Positions 35,634-44,452 of a stretch of 64,000 nt of DNA are shown piece after piece; positions within the stretch are counted from its first letter, which is position 1, and the number at the start of each line of letters is the position of its first letter. The DNA lies in assembly GCF_000741695.1 (NCBI RefSeq), contig NZ_JGZK01000001.1, positions 62,001-126,000 of the forward strand, written 5' to 3'. This DNA comes from Bifidobacterium reuteri DSM 23975. GTDB lineage: Bacteria; Actinomycetota; Actinomycetes; Actinomycetales; Bifidobacteriaceae. A model generated the notes under the pieces. That model worked only from the letters and a program-made list of their open reading frames with translations. It had not been told where the DNA came from and ran no database searches. The translations under genes were made by a program, and so were the position numbers.

Positions 35634-35653
35634 GGCGGAGGATACGAGATTCG
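35634..35653 (-). repeat. tRNA-Ser 3'-end remnant R4 without terminator
   Basis: GGCGGAGGATACGAGATTCG repeats 20 nt of the tRNA-Ser 3' end about 100 nt upstream of the tRNA's own 5' end. No terminator hairpin accompanies it. Confidence 0.65.
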
Positions 35654-36161
35654 GACTGATGCGAAGGACCTCCAGGGTGAAGTGTGCCTGTGTGCAATTA
35701 GCAAAGAGGTGAGCCTGGGTGGTCGAGCCTCTGGTGTGCGGGTGCGTCGGGTGTGATGGAAGGTGAGCTTGGCGTTGTGGTCCGATGAATCCTGAAGATG
35801 TCCGTGTCGAGCGGGGCGAAGCGCCTGCCGGATGAAATGGTGAAATTGGGGCATGACAAGCGTCCGAAATGCGGGATGATGACGAAGCGCTGAGCGTAAT
35901 AGTCTCAAATAATGAGACGATAGCCATGCGAATCCAAGGCTGAAACCAGAGGAAACAACCGTGCATTACCTCGCTTTGGCGAAAAAAACAAGACTGTTCT
36001 TCCGAATATTTTTTCTTTATTATGCAGTCGTTGGTTTTGGGCAGGACTTGCAGCGGACCTACAGTTCGGCGGATTCAGACGGATTCAGAAGAATCCTGTG
36101 CCGGGCATCGCATACAGCCGGGCCGATCCAGCAGCAATCGTTTTCGGGAGAGGAAGTCGGC
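35654..36161. other. Upstream region of the iron uptake cluster
   Basis: No gene is supported here. It ends in an AT-rich stretch (35970-36025) with a possible -10 TATTAT at 36018-36023 and a 17-nt gap to TGTTCT at 35995-36000, suitable for the FTR1 promoter. The palindrome at 35902-35918 lies upstream of it. Confidence 0.4.
35902..35918. promoter_or_regulatory. Palindrome upstream of the iron cluster
   Basis: GTCTCA and TGAGAC are perfect inverted copies around AATAA, 260 nt upstream of the FTR1 start. It may be an operator. It does not match the DtxR/IdeR or Fur consensus that I know, so an iron role is only a guess. Confidence 0.35.
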
Positions 36162-37979
36162 ATGATTCGTCGCGCCTGCGCGCAATGCGCAGCATCAGTC
36201 ACCAAGCGACTGTGCGCGTTGGTTGCCATCGTGTTCGCAGTCACGTTGATCGCCACCACCATCGCGCCTGCCGTGCTCGCGCCGCAGCAGGCGTATGCCG
36301 TTACCGGCACCAGCTCCTCCAGCTCATCGAGCAGCGTCGACTACGCCACATGGGCCGAGGTCTCCACGGCGATGGACAAGCAGCTCAACGAGGGCCTCAA
36401 GACCTACAAGGACGGCAACACCGCAGGCTCCACGTCCGCGTTCATGTCCGCCTACAACCAGATCTACGTGGCCTCCAACTTCACCGCCGTCGTGCACGAC
36501 ACCATCGGCGCGGACAAGCAGCTCGCCCAACAGCAGGCATTCCAGGGCATCCAGAACCTCTCCTACACCGCAGGCAACGAAGACCAGCTCGCCCAGCAGA
36601 TCGCCTCGCTGACCGCCGACCTCGATGCCACCGCGCAGCAGCTCGACGGCAACGCCCAGCTCGCCAAGCCGAAGGCCTACGCCGAGGCGCTGCAGCAGCA
36701 GCTGGCCAAGGAGCGCAAGGAGCTCGACGCCAAGAAAAAGAAGAACCCGGGCAAGGGCAACCGCTCCTGGACCGACGTGGCCAATGAGATGACCCCGATC
36801 CTCGACAACGCCTACAAGGCATACGAGCAAGGCGATGGCGCCAAGGGCGCCACCCTCGTCAACAACGCCTACTACCAGTACTACGAGAAGCTCGGCTTCG
36901 AGAAGAACGTGATGAACGCCATCAGCGGCAACCGCGTCTCCGAGGTCGAATACCAGTTCAAGATGTGCCGCAAGTCGATGAACACGGGCGCCCCGCTCAA
37001 GGACACCAAGAAGCTCATCGACGACCTCAAGGCCATGCTGGTCAAGGACGCCGGCATCCTCGACGGCGGCGCGGCCGACCAGGAAGGCGGCTTCACCAAG
37101 TTCATCACCAGCGCGGTCGGCCAGGCCTTCCTCATCCTCATCCGTGAAGGTCTTGAGGCGCTGCTGGTGGTCGCCGCCGTGATCGCCTACCTAGTCAAGT
37201 CCGGCAACAAGCGCTTCACCAAGTGGATCTACGTGGGTGTGCTGGTCGGCCTTGCCGGCTCCGGCATCATCGCTGTGATCTTCGGCCTCATGTTCGGCGG
37301 CTCCGGCCCCCAGCAGGAGATCATGGAAGGCATCTGCGCCCTGATCGCTATGGGCATGCTGCTGTGGACCAGCAACTGGATGCTCAACAAGAGCTCGGTC
37401 GAGGCATGGAACCGATACATTCGCACCAAGACCGAGGCCGCGGTGGCATCCGTGTCCTCCCAGGCCGAATCCGGTGAGAAGGTCGCGTTCGGTACCGTGG
37501 TCTCGCTCGCTATGCTGAGCTTCCTCGCTGTGTTCCGCGAGGGTGCCGAAACCGTGATCTTCTATGAATCGATCTATTCGATGAGCCAGGATTCCAAGGG
37601 CATGTGGACCGGCGGCATCGCTGCGGCCGTGGTGCTCGTGATCATATTCCTGATCATCCGCTTCACCTCCGTGAAGATTCCGATCGGCCCGTTCTTCCTG
37701 ATCACCTCGATCCTGATGTCCGTGCTGGTCGTCGTCTTCGCGGGCGGTGGCGTGCACGCGCTGATCGAGGGCGACGCTCTGCCCGCCAACTACCTGCAGG
37801 GCGTGCCGACGAACGACTGGCTTGGCTTCTATCCGTACGTCGAAACGATTGTGGCGCAGATTATCGCCGCTATCGCTGTCATCGCACTGTTCGTGGTCGG
37901 CTTCATCAAGCAGCGTCGGCTCAAGACCGGCTCCGCACCAGCCGCGAGCAACGCCGAGGTTACTGCGGATGCGCAGTAA
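36162..37979 (+). CDS. FTR1-family high-affinity iron permease
   Basis: This 605-residue protein would move iron through the membrane. A signal-like segment (LCALVAIVFAVTLIATTIA) is followed by an extracytoplasmic helical region of about 270 residues, with a KKKKNPGKG linker, then seven or so membrane helices. The two FTR1 iron-binding REGxE motifs are REGLE at 328-332 and REGAE at 459-463. GAGAGGAAG upstream supports ATG 36162; longer in-frame starts lack a ribosome binding site. It heads a cluster with a P19-type lipoprotein and supporting genes, like the Campylobacter p19 locus and, as I recall, the iron-responsive bfe/sif genes of B. breve. Confidence 0.93.
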   Translation: MIRRACAQCAASVTKRLCALVAIVFAVTLIATTIAPAVLAPQQAYAVTGTSSSSSSSSVDYATWAEVSTAMDKQLNEGLKTYKDGNTAGSTSAFMSAYNQIYVASNFTAVVHDTIGADKQLAQQQAFQGIQNLSYTAGNEDQLAQQIASLTADLDATAQQLDGNAQLAKPKAYAEALQQQLAKERKELDAKKKKNPGKGNRSWTDVANEMTPILDNAYKAYEQGDGAKGATLVNNAYYQYYEKLGFEKNVMNAISGNRVSEVEYQFKMCRKSMNTGAPLKDTKKLIDDLKAMLVKDAGILDGGAADQEGGFTKFITSAVGQAFLILIREGLEALLVVAAVIAYLVKSGNKRFTKWIYVGVLVGLAGSGIIAVIFGLMFGGSGPQQEIMEGICALIAMGMLLWTSNWMLNKSSVEAWNRYIRTKTEAAVASVSSQAESGEKVAFGTVVSLAMLSFLAVFREGAETVIFYESIYSMSQDSKGMWTGGIAAAVVLVIIFLIIRFTSVKIPIGPFFLITSILMSVLVVVFAGGGVHALIEGDALPANYLQGVPTNDWLGFYPYVETIVAQIIAAIAVIALFVVGFIKQRRLKTGSAPAASNAEVTADAQ

Positions 37980-38103
37980 CCGGTGACGGACTGGCGGTCG
38001 CGCCAACAGTGCCAGTGCCGTCCGCCCAACACACAATAGCTTCCCCTGAATAATTCATAATTCAACAATCCGTGAATTCCATTCACACCAGGAAATAAGA
38101 GAA

Positions 38104-38793
38104 ATGATGAAGAACAAGAAGATCGCCGCTCTGCTCGGCCTGCTGCTCGCCGGCACGATGACCGTCTCCATGGCGGCCTGCGGCCAGACCAACAGCGCAT
38201 CCTCCGACACCAAGTCGGACTCCTCCTCCCAGTCCTCCGACTCCAGCAGCAGCGACTCCAGCTCCTCCGACGCCGGCGCCGGCTTCGAGGAAGTCCCGGT
38301 CGGCCCGTCCGGCACCGCCGAAGAGCAGGATCAGGAAGCCGGCCCGCTGACCGTGGGCGCCGTCTACTTCCAGCCGATCGATATGGAACCGGCTTCCATG
38401 GGCCTCAAGGCCGCGGACGCCTCCTTCCACCTCGAGGCCGACATCCACGCCAACGAGAAGGGCACCGAACTCGGCTACGGCAAGGGCGACTTCATCCCTG
38501 ACCTGACCGTGAACTACACCATCATCGACAAGTCCACCGGCAAGGAAGTCGAGGGCGGCACCGCCACCTCCGGCACCTTCATGCAGATGAACGCCTCCGA
38601 CGGCCCGCACTACGGCGCCAACGTCAAGCTCGACAAGGCCGGCACCTACCAGCTCAAGCTCTCCATCGAGTCCCCGGCCGCCAAGGGCTGGATGCTGCAC
38701 GTCGACCCGGAGACCGGCGTCAAGGGCCACTTCTGGACCGAGCCGATCGAAGTCACCTTCGACAACTGGGACTACACTCCTCGCCAGTGGTGA
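38104..38793 (+). CDS. P19/Tp34-type iron-binding lipoprotein
   Basis: The 229-residue lipoprotein has a signal peptide with lipobox SMAAC (Cys26), a Ser/Asp-rich linker to about residue 60, and an Ig-like domain. The domain carries the features of the P19/Tp34 family: a Met/Glu segment (IDMEPASM), HLEADIHANE and GDFIPDLTV, and conserved histidines near GPHYGANV and MLHVDPETGV. Family members bind copper and iron and hand iron to FTR1-type permeases. It lies 124 nt after the FTR1 gene on the same strand. Confidence 0.92.
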   Translation: MMKNKKIAALLGLLLAGTMTVSMAACGQTNSASSDTKSDSSSQSSDSSSSDSSSSDAGAGFEEVPVGPSGTAEEQDQEAGPLTVGAVYFQPIDMEPASMGLKAADASFHLEADIHANEKGTELGYGKGDFIPDLTVNYTIIDKSTGKEVEGGTATSGTFMQMNASDGPHYGANVKLDKAGTYQLKLSIESPAAKGWMLHVDPETGVKGHFWTEPIEVTFDNWDYTPRQW

Positions 38794-38806
38794 GTCTCAA
38801 GGACAG

Positions 38807-38980
38807 TTTCCCTCTGACGAGGGAGCTGTCCGAGTGAAGCGAGGGCTGAGGGAGAAAACGGAGCGGCCGTAAGGTCGCGAGAGCCATATGGCGCGAAGCG
38901 CGATTCTGTGTTATTGCGGTACCGCGCTGGTTCTCTCCCCCAGTCGACTCCGCCGACAGCCCCCTCGTCAGAGGGGGCTT
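38807..38980. repeat. Two REP-like elements facing each other
   Basis: A direct element (TTTCCCTCTGACGAGGGAGC, trailer to 38857) and an inverted one (CTCTCCCCCAGTCGACTCC to AGAGGGGGCTT, 38932-38980) bracket about 75 bp that contains ATATGGCGCGAAGCGC. Together they form a 174-bp unit with terminal inverted repeats, like a small non-autonomous element. It separates the lipoprotein gene from the DUF2318 gene. Confidence 0.7.
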
Positions 38981-39029
38981 CAGTCCGTTTATGGCACATT
39001 AGCCAAACCCCACAAGGAAAGGGCGTTGA

Positions 39030-40307
39030 ATGCTGGAACAATTCGTTGCGGTGATGCCGGGGACATTGGCCCCAGCGTTGCTGGTCATGTGCCTGAGCGT
39101 GATGCTCACCGTGGGCGAAGGCCGCGACAAGCCAATCAGTGCATACTGGCGGCTGTGGGGGCTTGGCATCGGCATCGTCGCCGCCATCGTGTTCGCCGCC
39201 CTGCGCGCCACGGCCGTCATCAACCAGCGCACGTTCATCAATTATCCGGTGCTGATTGTCGCCGTGATCGTGGATGTACTCGCGATCGCCGTGGTGGTCG
39301 CTGCACCCCGCATCACCCACAACTGGGCCAAGCATGCGGTCTGGATGCACGTGGCCAACGCGGTGGCCGCCGTACAAATCGCACTCACCGTCTTCTATGC
39401 GCTGCCGGATGTGATTCTGCAGCTCACCATCTGGGTGGAGCCGGGGGAGACGGCCTTCACCTCGGCCATGCTACTGCGCGCGCTCGGCTTCCTGCTGGGC
39501 GTGGCCATGTCCATCGTGGTGGCCGCCATCTTCCGCACCATGCGCACCACCGCAGTGCGCTGGGCTTTCACCATCGCTGTCGTCGCCGTGATGGTGATTC
39601 TACTCATCCAACACTTCACCGGCCTTATGCAGATCCTGCAGGCGCGCGGCTTCCCGATCGGCCACACGGGCTTCGTGGCGCTTGCCTGGTCGATTAACCA
39701 TAATTCCGCGATGATCATGGCCCAGGCTCTTGTGTTCCTCGTGCCGGCCGTGGCATCGGTGGTCGCCGGCTTCCGCATGAAGACGCACGATGTCCCGGGC
39801 GCGAACGAGGCCACATTGCGCCGTCACAAGGCATTCCGCCGTCACGCCATCGCCGCCGCGGCATGGAGCCTGATCGCGGCGATCGGCGTCACCGCCACCC
39901 TGACCGTGGGCGTGGCCGCCACCCATCAGACCATCACACTTTCCCCGCCCGAGGCGTACTCGCTCAAGGACGGCGTCGCCACCATCCCGTTCACCCAGGT
40001 CGAGGACGGTCACCTGCATCGCTTCGAATACAAGGCCAAGGACGGCACCGTGATGCGCTTCATCATCATCCGCAAGAACGGCGGCGCGTACGGCATCGGC
40101 CTCGACGCCTGCGAGAACTGCGGCGACGCCGGCTACTACGAGAAGAACGGCAAGATTATCTGCAAGAAGTGCGAGGTGGCCATCAACCTCGCCACCATCG
40201 GCTTCAAGGGCGGCTGCAACCCGATCCCATTCCCGTACAAGACGGGCAACGGCAAGATCACCATCCAAACCACCGATCTGGACGCCCTGAGCGTCCACTT
40301 CCAGTGA
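39030..40307 (+). CDS. DUF2318 membrane protein with CxxC motifs
   Basis: The 425-residue protein has about eight membrane helices in its first 290 residues, then an extracytoplasmic domain with CENC at 361-364, CKKC at 378-381 and a later GGCNP. This matches the DUF2318 family, predicted to carry a redox or metal centre and always found in P19/FTR1-type loci. It probably supplies electrons or redox balance for iron handling outside the membrane. AAGGAAAGGG lies upstream of ATG 39030. The next permease gene starts 21 nt after its stop codon. Confidence 0.9.
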   Translation: MLEQFVAVMPGTLAPALLVMCLSVMLTVGEGRDKPISAYWRLWGLGIGIVAAIVFAALRATAVINQRTFINYPVLIVAVIVDVLAIAVVVAAPRITHNWAKHAVWMHVANAVAAVQIALTVFYALPDVILQLTIWVEPGETAFTSAMLLRALGFLLGVAMSIVVAAIFRTMRTTAVRWAFTIAVVAVMVILLIQHFTGLMQILQARGFPIGHTGFVALAWSINHNSAMIMAQALVFLVPAVASVVAGFRMKTHDVPGANEATLRRHKAFRRHAIAAAAWSLIAAIGVTATLTVGVAATHQTITLSPPEAYSLKDGVATIPFTQVEDGHLHRFEYKAKDGTVMRFIIIRKNGGAYGIGLDACENCGDAGYYEKNGKIICKKCEVAINLATIGFKGGCNPIPFPYKTGNGKITIQTTDLDALSVHFQ

Positions 40308-40328
40308 ACGTAAGGCAGGAGGCAAACC

Positions 40329-41732
40329 ATGTTCTTTCTGCGAATGATCGCGCGGTCGTTCACGCGGCAGCTGCGCAGGCGTCTGCTCATCGCGCTGACC
40401 GTGTGCCTGTCGGCCACCGTGAGCGTCTCGATGCTGGGCGTCGTGTTCGACGTGGGCGACAAGCTCAACGCCGAGCTGTCCACCTACGGCTCGAACATCA
40501 CCGTGCAGCCCAAGTCGGACGCCGTGGTATCGGACCTGTACAACACAGAAGGCGGCGACGGCGGCACGTCCGGCGGCTCGGCGTCCGCCAGTGACCCGAC
40601 CTCCTTCCTCAAGGAATCGGACGCAGCCAAGATCAAGACCATTTTCTGGGCGTTCAACATCACGAACTTCGCGCCTGAGCTCAACCAGCACGTCACCGCC
40701 ATCAACACCAAGCCGGTGACCCAAGGCGACGGCTGGGCGGTGAGCCTTGCCGACTACCCGACCCAGAAGAACACGCCCGTGGTGGGCACATGGTTCAACA
40801 AGAAGCTCACGCTGCCGTCCGGCGAGACCACGGTGGTGGGCGTCGAAGGCATGCGCTCATGGTGGAAGCTTGAGGGACGCTGGCCCAAAGACGACACCAA
40901 GGAGGCCCTGATCGGCAAGGATCTGGCCAAGTCGCTCGGCGTCAACGCGGGGCAGAGCCATGAGGATGAGGCCGCCGTGCAGGTCGGCGGCAAGGTCACG
41001 CTCACGCGCGGCGACAAGTCCGTCGATTTCAAGATCGTCGGCGTCTACGATTCCGGCGATGACGACAACAGCGCCATGTACGTCTCCTCCTCGCAGCTGC
41101 AGGAATTGGTCAGCCTGCCCGATTCGGTGAACAAGATCGAGGTCAAGGCGCTGACCACGCCGGAGAACGACCTCGCGCGTAAGGCCGCCAAGAACCCGGC
41201 CGCGCTCAGCCAGGACGAATGGGAGACGTGGTACTGCACCGCCTATCCGAGCTCCATCGCCTACCAGATCGAGGAGGTGATTCCGGGGGCGGTGGCCAAG
41301 CAGGTGCGGCAGGTGGCCGCGCTGCAGGGCAATGTGCTGCAGAAGACGCAGGCTGTGATGATTCTGATGACGGTATTGAGTCTGATTGCGGCGGCCGTGG
41401 CCGTGGCGAACCTGATGGTCGCCTCGATTGGCGAACGCTCCTCGGAACTGGCGCTGCTCAAGGCCATCGGTGCCACGGATGGCGCGGTATCCCGCCTGAT
41501 GATGGCGGAGACGGCGGCGATTTCGCTGCTCGGCGCTCTGGTAGGCGCGGGACTCGGCTCCGCGGTGGCGCAGCTGATAGGTCACGTGGTCTTCGGCTCG
41601 GGCATCACGATGCGCCCGATGGTGTTCGTATTGGTGTTCGTGCTGCTCGCCGTGACAGTGCTGCTCGCCTCGGCCTCGTCCATTCGTTCGATTCTGAGCC
41701 TGAAGCCTGCGGAGGTGCTCCATGGCCGCTGA
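40329..41732 (+). CDS. FtsX/MacB-type ABC permease 1 of the iron cluster
   Basis: The 467-residue protein has an N-terminal helix (LLIALTVCLSATVSVSMLGV), a large MacB-like extracytoplasmic domain to about residue 330, and three C-terminal helices with the FtsX pattern (SLIAAAVAVANLMVASIGER, then ELALLKAIGATDGAV). This is the MacB-type half-transporter, which works mechanically on periplasm-side substrates. AGGAGG lies just before ATG 40329. It pairs with the second permease at 41949 and the ATPase at 43361. Confidence 0.92.
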   Translation: MFFLRMIARSFTRQLRRRLLIALTVCLSATVSVSMLGVVFDVGDKLNAELSTYGSNITVQPKSDAVVSDLYNTEGGDGGTSGGSASASDPTSFLKESDAAKIKTIFWAFNITNFAPELNQHVTAINTKPVTQGDGWAVSLADYPTQKNTPVVGTWFNKKLTLPSGETTVVGVEGMRSWWKLEGRWPKDDTKEALIGKDLAKSLGVNAGQSHEDEAAVQVGGKVTLTRGDKSVDFKIVGVYDSGDDDNSAMYVSSSQLQELVSLPDSVNKIEVKALTTPENDLARKAAKNPAALSQDEWETWYCTAYPSSIAYQIEEVIPGAVAKQVRQVAALQGNVLQKTQAVMILMTVLSLIAAAVAVANLMVASIGERSSELALLKAIGATDGAVSRLMMAETAAISLLGALVGAGLGSAVAQLIGHVVFGSGITMRPMVFVLVFVLLAVTVLLASASSIRSILSLKPAEVLHGR

Positions 41733-41752
41733 GTTGCACGGTGTTTTCGGCG

Positions 41753-41793
41753 GCGCCGGTTGCGCCGGTTATGTCGGTTGTGCCGGTTGTGCC
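41753..41793 (+). repeat. GGTTGTGCC microsatellite
   Basis: Four to five imperfect copies of a 9-nt unit (GCCGGTTGC, GCCGGTTAT, GTCGGTTGT, GCCGGTTGT) follow the first permease gene. The gap 41733-41948 holds no supported gene. Confidence 0.6.
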
Positions 41794-41948
41794 GCCTCCT
41801 GGGTGCGGGAGGACGTTCCGACGTGGTCAGCCGGGGAATGCCGCGATTTCGCGATGTCATCCTCGGCTATGATCGCTTCCTCGCGTGAGACCGTCCTTTC
41901 GCTCTTCTTCGGAATCGTCGTCAACGTATGCAAGAAAGGAGACCGCCG

Positions 41949-43256
41949 ATGACCAATACCGGCATGTTCTTCAGAATGCTGTTCAGCGCGGTGTTCCGCC
42001 GTCGTTCGCGCGCGGTGATGGCTGTGGTGGCCTCGCTGGTGGGCGCTGCCACACTGTTCTGCCTGGCGATGATCTGCATCGCCGTGCCGCAGCAGATGAA
42101 CGAGGAGATGCGCGCGTATGGCGCGAACCTCATCGTGACGCCTGCCGCCTCCGGCACTGACGGCAAGGCCGGCATCGACTCGGCCATGGTCGCGCACACC
42201 ACCGAAATGGTGGCTGCGAAAGGCTCCGAAAAGCACGCCTCCTATCGCTACGAGAATGTGCGCGTGAACGCAGCCCCTTACGTGATGGCCGGTATCGATG
42301 TCGCCGAGGTGAAGAATCTCAACCATCACTGGGTGGTGGACGGCGCATGGCCCTCGGCCGGCAAGGTGATGATCGGCCGCGACGTGGCCGACGCGATGGG
42401 CTTGGAAATCGGCGGGCGCATCACCATCGGCTATCGTGCCGCCGACAACGCCGGTTCCTCCACTTCTACTTCGGCTCCCTCTGCTGAGGGAGCTGGCGCA
42501 GCGGATGCTGCGACTGAGGGAGAGACCAGCACCGCCAACGGTTCGCAGAGCTCGTCCGCGAACGTCTCCTCCTCCCAGCCCACGCAGGACGGCCGCGTCT
42601 CCAGCGACATCATGGACACTTCCGGCACCGAGTTCCGCGTCGCCGGCATCGTGGACACGGGCGGCAGCGAGGACTCCATCATCTACGCCACCAACGATGA
42701 CGTCGCCAAACTCACCGGCACCACTCGCGGTGTGGACGTCATCGAATACTCGGCCGGCACGGAAGACCTGAACGCCCTCGTAGCCAGCATCAACGACATG
42801 ACCTCGATGCATGTCAAGGCCCAGCCGGTCACCAAGATCACCTCGTCCGATACGCGTATCATCACGATGCTGCAGACCCTGTTCTGGATCGTCTCGCTGG
42901 TGGTGCTGGCGCTGACCTTGGTGGGCGTGGGCACCACCATCAGCTCCATCGTCTCCCAGCGCCGCAATGAGATCGGTCTGCGCAAGGCGCTCGGTGCCAG
43001 CTCGTCGGCCATCGGCGCGGAATTCTACGTGGAATCGGCCATGTACGGCCTGATCGGCGGTCTTATCGGCACCGCGATCGGCTTCGGCCTGGCGCAATGG
43101 CTATGCGTGGCCGTGTTCCAGCGCTCCATCGGCTTCAACTGGTGGCTTGCCGCCGCATCCGTGGCGCTGTCCGCGCTGGTGGCGGTCGTCGCCTCGATCC
43201 CGCCCGTTCACCGCGCCACCCGCATCGACCCGGCCGTGGTGCTGCGCGAAGAATAA
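41949..43256 (+). CDS. FtsX/MacB-type ABC permease 2, carrying a REP-like insertion
   Basis: The 435-residue protein has the same MacB plan as permease 1: an N-terminal helix (MAVVASLVGAATLFCLAM), an extracytoplasmic domain and a C-terminal FtsX unit (VSLVVLALTLVGVGTT, RRNEIGLRKALGAS). AAAGGAG precedes ATG 41949. Residues of about 175-193 are encoded by a REP-like element (42473-42527) read in frame as Ala/Gly/Glu-rich sequence and followed by a Ser/Thr/Gln-rich linker. This falls in the extracytoplasmic domain and looks tolerated, since the frame and family motifs continue on both sides. Confidence 0.92.
   Translation: MTNTGMFFRMLFSAVFRRRSRAVMAVVASLVGAATLFCLAMICIAVPQQMNEEMRAYGANLIVTPAASGTDGKAGIDSAMVAHTTEMVAAKGSEKHASYRYENVRVNAAPYVMAGIDVAEVKNLNHHWVVDGAWPSAGKVMIGRDVADAMGLEIGGRITIGYRAADNAGSSTSTSAPSAEGAGAADAATEGETSTANGSQSSSANVSSSQPTQDGRVSSDIMDTSGTEFRVAGIVDTGGSEDSIIYATNDDVAKLTGTTRGVDVIEYSAGTEDLNALVASINDMTSMHVKAQPVTKITSSDTRIITMLQTLFWIVSLVVLALTLVGVGTTISSIVSQRRNEIGLRKALGASSSAIGAEFYVESAMYGLIGGLIGTAIGFGLAQWLCVAVFQRSIGFNWWLAAASVALSALVAVVASIPPVHRATRIDPAVVLREE
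42473..42527 (+). repeat. REP-like element inside the permease gene, in frame
   Basis: GGCTCCCTCTGCTGAGGGAGC forms the main hairpin, then GCGCAGCGGATGCTGCG and the trailer ACTGAGGGAGAG follow, as in the intergenic copies. Read in the gene's frame it gives APSAEGAGAADAATEGET without a stop. Confidence 0.85.
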
Positions 43257-43360
43257 CCCCCCATGCGCGGGCTCCCTCCTTTCTGCCTCTCTGAAGCGGA
43301 GGAGCGGAGGAGCGGCGCCTGCCAGAACGACTAGACTCATTAGCAATCAGGAGAACCATC

Positions 43361-44170
43361 ATGGATATGCTGCTTGAACTCGACCATATCTCGAAGATCT
43401 ACGGCGACCTGCATGCCGTGGATGACCTCAGTCTCACCGTGCCGCAGGGCGAATGGCTAGCCATCGTCGGCTCGTCCGGTTCCGGCAAGACCACGCTGAT
43501 GAACATGATCGGCTGCATGGATACGCCGTCCAAAGGCTCGGTGAAGCTCGAAGGCCGCAAGCTGGAGGACCTCAACGCCTCGCAGCTTGCGGACGTGCGC
43601 AAGAACATGATCGGTCTGGTGTTCCAGAAGTTCTATCTGGTGCCGCATCTGACCGCCGTGGAGAATGTGATGGTGGCGCAGTACTACCATTCGGTCGTCG
43701 ATGAGAAGCAGGCCCTTGAGGCGCTCGAAAAGGTGGGATTGAAGGATCGCGCCCATCATCTGCCCGGCCAGCTCTCCGGCGGCGAGCAGCAGCGTGTGTG
43801 CGTGGCCCGCGCGCTGATCAACGAGCCGAAGCTCATCCTGGCCGACGAGCCCACCGGCAATCTGGATGAGAAGAACGAGAAGATTGTGCTCGACCTGTTC
43901 CGCCAGCTGCACCAGCAGGGCACCACCATCATCGTGGTGACGCACGACGCGCTGGTCGCCGGCTGCGCCGAGCGCGAGATCATGCTCAACCACGGCGTGC
44001 TGGTGGGTGAGAAATGGAATGACGAGAAGGCCCGCGAGGCTTATGAGGCAGCCGGCGGCAAGCCTGCCTCCACCGGTGCGCAGGTCGAAGGCGCGCAGAC
44101 CGGCGAAACCGCCATCGGATTCGCCGATCCCACCAAAGCCGCCAAAACCGGCGACTCGCTCAGCGAATAG
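43361..44170 (+). CDS. ABC transporter ATPase of the iron cluster (LolD/MacB type)
   Basis: The 269-residue ATPase has Walker [10 protein letters not shown] at 37-45, Q-loop [11 protein letters not shown], signature LSGGEQQR, Walker [14 protein letters not shown] and the H-loop THD. The DEPTGNLD and lack of a substrate-binding partner fit the MacB/LolD class that drives FtsX-type permeases. A C-terminal tail of about 45 residues, rich in Ala/Thr/Gly, is unusual. AGGAG at 43350-43354 precedes the ATG. It completes the transporter with the two permeases just upstream. Confidence 0.95.
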   Translation: MDMLLELDHISKIYGDLHAVDDLSLTVPQGEWLAIVGSSGSGKTTLMNMIGCMDTPSKGSVKLEGRKLEDLNASQLADVRKNMIGLVFQKFYLVPHLTAVENVMVAQYYHSVVDEKQALEALEKVGLKDRAHHLPGQLSGGEQQRVCVARALINEPKLILADEPTGNLDEKNEKIVLDLFRQLHQQGTTIIVVTHDALVAGCAEREIMLNHGVLVGEKWNDEKAREAYEAAGGKPASTGAQVEGAQTGETAIGFADPTKAAKTGDSLSE

Positions 44171-44230
44171 CCTGGCGGATGCCGCCGTTACCCGGCCAGA
44201 CCAAGCCGCAGCAAGTACATCGGGCGCCTT

Positions 44231-44418
44231 CTTTTGAGGGGAGCTAGTAGGGGCTGGTGACGAAGCTGATTGAGTGGGGCGGAATCGCGCCGCTTCCCGA
44301 CCGGTCTCTGGCAGCAAACCAGGTTTCCCTCTCTGAGAGAAGCCGTTATGGGTTCCGCTCATGCGACGATATTTGGTTCCCTCTCCGAGGGGAGCTGTCA
44401 TGCAGTGACCGAGGTGAG
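44231..44418 (+). repeat. Cluster of REP-like elements
   Basis: A decayed element at 44232-44279 (TTTTGAGGGGAGC, trailer TGAGTGGGG), a partial one at about 44325-44341 and a further copy at 44376-44418 (GGTTCCCTCTCCGAGGGGAGC, trailer GACCGAGGTGAG) fill the gap before the FMN-binding lipoprotein gene. Confidence 0.65.
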
Positions 44419-44452
44419 TCTCCGCATGACCTTGAATCAATAGGATTGAAAT

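Noticed and set aside
34826..35966. Minus-strand frames of 120-307 codons around tRNA-Ser
   Set aside because: They pass through the tRNA gene, the terminator and the family G inverted repeat, and their composition (Pro/His/Ser/Arg) looks non-coding.
36059..36161. Longer start for the FTR1 protein at 35961
   Set aside because: The extra 67 residues have no ribosome binding site and would place a second hydrophobic stretch before the evident signal-like segment; ATG 36162 has GAGAGGAAG at good spacing.
41722..41952. 76-codon frame between the two FtsX permease genes
   Set aside because: It overlaps the end of the first permease and a microsatellite, has a Gly/Cys/Ala repeat start, and runs into the next gene. 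No family is seen.
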